From: an uncultured Altererythrobacter sp.
GTDB taxonomy: Bacteria > Pseudomonadota > Alphaproteobacteria > Sphingomonadales > Sphingomonadaceae
DNA: 6,685 nucleotides
Reading direction: 5' to 3'
Assembly (NCBI GenBank): GCA_938009055.1
Contig: CALLIO010000022.1
Location: 1 to 6,685 of the forward strand
Below the pieces are notes generated by a model that was not told where the DNA came from, did not search any database, and worked only from the letters and a program-made list of their open reading frames with translations. Within the stretch, counting starts at the first letter, position 1. Every line of letters starts with the position of its first letter. The position numbers and the translations under genes were made by a program. Below are positions 5,413 through 6,685 of the stretch, piece after piece.

Positions 5413-6040
5413 GGATCGTAGTGATTACCTCTGCACCGAGTTTCTTGCGGATTCGCGTTACGAACACTTCGATTGTGTTCGAGTCGCGGTCGAAATCCTG
5501 ATCATAGATGTGCTCGATTAACTCAGTCCGACTCACGACCTTGCCCTTGTGATGCATCAGATAGGACAAGAGCTTGTATTCCTGCGCGGTCAGCTTCACC
5601 GGCTCACCGCTCAAGGTTACCCGGCCCGAACGCGTGTCGAGCCGGACATTGCCAGCCGTCAGCTCAGACGATGTGTTACCCGAAGCGCGACGAATAAGCG
5701 CGCGCAGGCGAGCAATCAGCTCTTCGGTTTGGAACGGCTTGGCGAGATAATCGTCAGCGCCCGCGTCCAATCCAGCAACCTTATCCGACCAGCTATCACG
5801 CGCGGTGAGCACCAATACGGGGAAGTCGCGGCCTTCTTTGCGCCACATGCCCAAAACCGTCAGCCCGTCAATTTCCGGCAGACCAAGATCGAGGATGACG
5901 GCATCGTAATCCTCTGTGCTGCCCAGAAAATGGCCATCCTCACCATCGGTTGAAAGGTCCACGGCATAGCCGTTTTGTTCAAGCGTCGATTTGAGTTGTT
6001 GGCCCAGCGTTGGCTCATCTTCGACAATCAGGATGCGCAT
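5363..6040 (-). CDS. OmpR/PhoB-family response regulator
   Basis: This 225-residue two-domain transcription factor is activated by the downstream kinase. The receiver domain (1-118) has the acidic pair Glu7/Asp8, phosphoacceptor Asp51 in LDLGLPEIDG, Thr79 and Lys101 in AKPF. The winged-helix DNA-binding domain (about 126-216) has the recognition helix in SNTIEVFVTRIRKKL (187-201) and ends in the usual TIRGLGYSL, followed by a short 9-residue tail. The motifs and the kinase type place it near the PhoP/QseB branch. It starts with ATG. A GGAG lies about 12 nt upstream, longer than ideal spacing. It follows a PepSY-domain gene after 108 bp and probably shares control with it. Its target genes cannot be read from the window, although the PepSY gene is a natural candidate. 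Confidence 0.95.
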   Translation of the reverse strand: MRILIVEDEPTLGQQLKSTLEQNGYAVDLSTDGEDGHFLGSTEDYDAVILDLGLPEIDGLTVLGMWRKEGRDFPVLVLTARDSWSDKVAGLDAGADDYLAKPFQTEELIARLRALIRRASGNTSSELTAGNVRLDTRSGRVTLSGEPVKLTAQEYKLLSYLMHHKGKVVSRTELIEHIYDQDFDRDSNTIEVFVTRIRKKLGAEVITTIRGLGYSLDDPQDAPRA

Positions 6041-6055
6041 GGTTAGCCGTTACTC

Positions 6056-6124
6056 CGTCAATTACAGAATTGGTTGTTGGAACCTTGAGCGATTGGCGTC
6101 AAGCGATGGAGCATGCTTCGTCAA
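6056..6124 (-). promoter_or_regulatory. Three TTGACG boxes and a small palindrome upstream of the response regulator
   Basis: On the - strand TTGACG occurs at 6119-6124, 6097-6102 and 6056-6061. Start-to-start offsets are 22 and 41 bp, roughly one and two multiples of 21 bp, so the boxes would face nearly the same side of the helix. A CAATT-N4-AATTG inverted repeat spans 6059-6072. These could be binding sites of the regulator or -35 elements, but no convincing -10 hexamer was found. The rest of the 6041-6148 gap shows no gene. Confidence 0.25.
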
Positions 6125-6148
6125 CGATTGCGCCGACCATTTCGGCAT

Positions 6149-6502
6149 CTAGCGCGAGCGATTGATGATTTTTCCCGTGCGCGCATCAACATCGACATAA
6201 GTCACGCGGCCGTTCTTGATGAATTTGAGACGATAGGCGCGTGCTGCAGAATCATAGGCCGGCCCCAAATATTCGCTGCCACGCATCTTGGGCAGGATGC
6301 GCCCTTCGATTTGACGGAGCGAGAGCACATTGCCCGCCCGCATTTCGCGGCGCGCTTCGCCCTGATCACTGTTGGATTGCGATTGTGTTTGCGCACCCGA
6401 TTTCGCCCAGGCGGCATTCATACCAGCCTCAGCCGTGGTTACACCCAGCCCGGTAAAAGCGAGCGCGGTTGCCATTCCAAAAGAGAGCGCTTTAATCATC
6501 AT
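6149..6502 (-). CDS. Exported PepSY-domain protein
   Basis: This 117-residue protein begins with a signal peptide (about residues 1-26, ending TTAEA). A Gln/Ser-rich linker follows (38-48), then one PepSY-like domain at about 56-114, with LRQIEGRILPKM, YRLKFIKNG and the closing YVDVDARTGKII strand. PepSY domains are small inhibitory or sensing modules found in peptidase propeptides and next to two-component systems. The gene directly precedes the regulator and kinase genes on the same strand, so an accessory periplasmic sensor or a feedback target is plausible; neither is proven. The frame extends to a TTG at 6523, but ATG 6502 is preferred because it gives a clean signal peptide and has GATAGG about nine bases upstream. 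Confidence 0.85.
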   Translation of the reverse strand: MMIKALSFGMATALAFTGLGVTTAEAGMNAAWAKSGAQTQSQSNSDQGEARREMRAGNVLSLRQIEGRILPKMRGSEYLGPAYDSAARAYRLKFIKNGRVTYVDVDARTGKIINRSR

Positions 6503-6554
6503 GCCGAAATGCCTATCCCACAAGCATTGAACAAGGACTGAATGCGCGCGTTGT

Positions 6555-6588
6555 CACGTGTTCAGAGCTATTAAGCAAGTGTAACTTG
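6555..6588. promoter_or_regulatory. Palindromes in the divergent PepSY/ABC-F promoter region
   Basis: The 118-bp gap between these divergent genes contains the hexamer palindrome CACGTG (6555-6560) and a perfect CAAGT-GTA-ACTTG inverted repeat (6576-6588). Both could be operators of dimeric regulators controlling either direction. The arms are short and no consensus promoter was recognised, so this is a weak call. Confidence 0.25.
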
Positions 6589-6620
6589 AACCGGCCGCCT
6601 TCTAACCCTACCAGCCGCGC

Positions 6621-6685
6621 ATGGCACAGCCTCCGATCCTCTCTTGGGAAAACCTTGGCCTTCAGCAGGGCGGTCGCTGGCTGTT
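6621..6685 (+). CDS. ABC-F family ATPase, N-terminal fragment (runs off window)
   Basis: The first 21 codons are present, read as MAQPPILSWENLGLQQGGRWL, with the next codon cut at the edge and probably Phe. The pattern of a short leader, a first strand (ILSWENLGL), a turn and then GGRWLF is typical of soluble duplicated ABC ATPases of the ABC-F class (Uup/EttA relatives), which act on ribosomes rather than in transport. Walker A would lie about 20 residues further on, outside the window. The start is ATG without a clear Shine-Dalgarno sequence. The gene is divergent from the PepSY gene. The exact subfamily cannot be told from this fragment. Confidence 0.72.
   Translation, partial: MAQPPILSWENLGLQQGGRWL

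Noticed and set aside
6079..6083. GGAAC on the + strand near the regulator/PepSY gap as an EcfG promoter
   Set aside because: Spacing to the nearest CGTC is 13, not 16-17, and it points into antisense of the PepSY gene.

Overview
The window looks like chromosomal DNA from a sphingomonad alphaproteobacterium, most likely an Erythrobacteraceae-type organism. This rests on the moderately GC-rich sequence and on recognisable family resemblance in the long-chain polyprenyl diphosphate synthase, the small AroQ chorismate mutase and the ABC-F start. The genus is inferred by eye; no search was run. Coding density is high. No non-coding stretch exceeds about 155 bp, and I see no tRNA, rRNA, insertion sequence or CRISPR array.

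Layout. At the left edge (- strand) is the first 16 codons of a probable HrpB-type helicase, starting with TTG only 6 bp after the stop of a quinone side-chain polyprenyl diphosphate synthase gene (57-1067, -). A 66-bp divergent region with a perfect CCACAT-N3-ATGTGG palindrome separates that gene from a monofunctional chorismate mutase (1134-1454, +). A convergent gap holds a 15-bp-stem hairpin that pairs fully only as - strand RNA. The rest is mostly a - strand block. Read in the direction of transcription it contains a PepSY-domain exported protein (6502-6149), an OmpR-type response regulator (6040-5363), its PhoQ-like sensor kinase (5412-3922), an ECF-type sigma factor (3827-3228), a membrane protein translationally coupled to it by an ATGA overlap (3231-2221), and a small secreted Thr/Arg/Gly-rich repeat protein (2130-1609). 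At the right edge a + strand ABC-F ATPase begins at 6621 and runs out of the window.

How the genes work together. The PepSY/regulator/kinase trio looks like an envelope-sensing two-component system. The sigma factor and the coupled single-pass membrane protein look like a sigma/anti-sigma pair. The anti-sigma candidate has a short cytoplasmic N-terminus, one membrane helix and a long Arg/Glu-rich helical periplasmic part without Cys or His.

The main discovery is a bipartite sequence, AAGGGTTTT-N8-CTGCGTCT. It occurs with identical spacing upstream of the sigma factor gene and upstream of the secreted repeat protein gene, and in both cases its downstream edge lies 48-49 nt from the start codon. 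This is what a self-activated ECF promoter plus a dedicated target gene would look like. I therefore propose a compact envelope-stress module of sigma factor, membrane regulator and secreted basic repeat protein, with the repeat protein as an output. The motif is read directly from the sequence; the regulatory link is inference.
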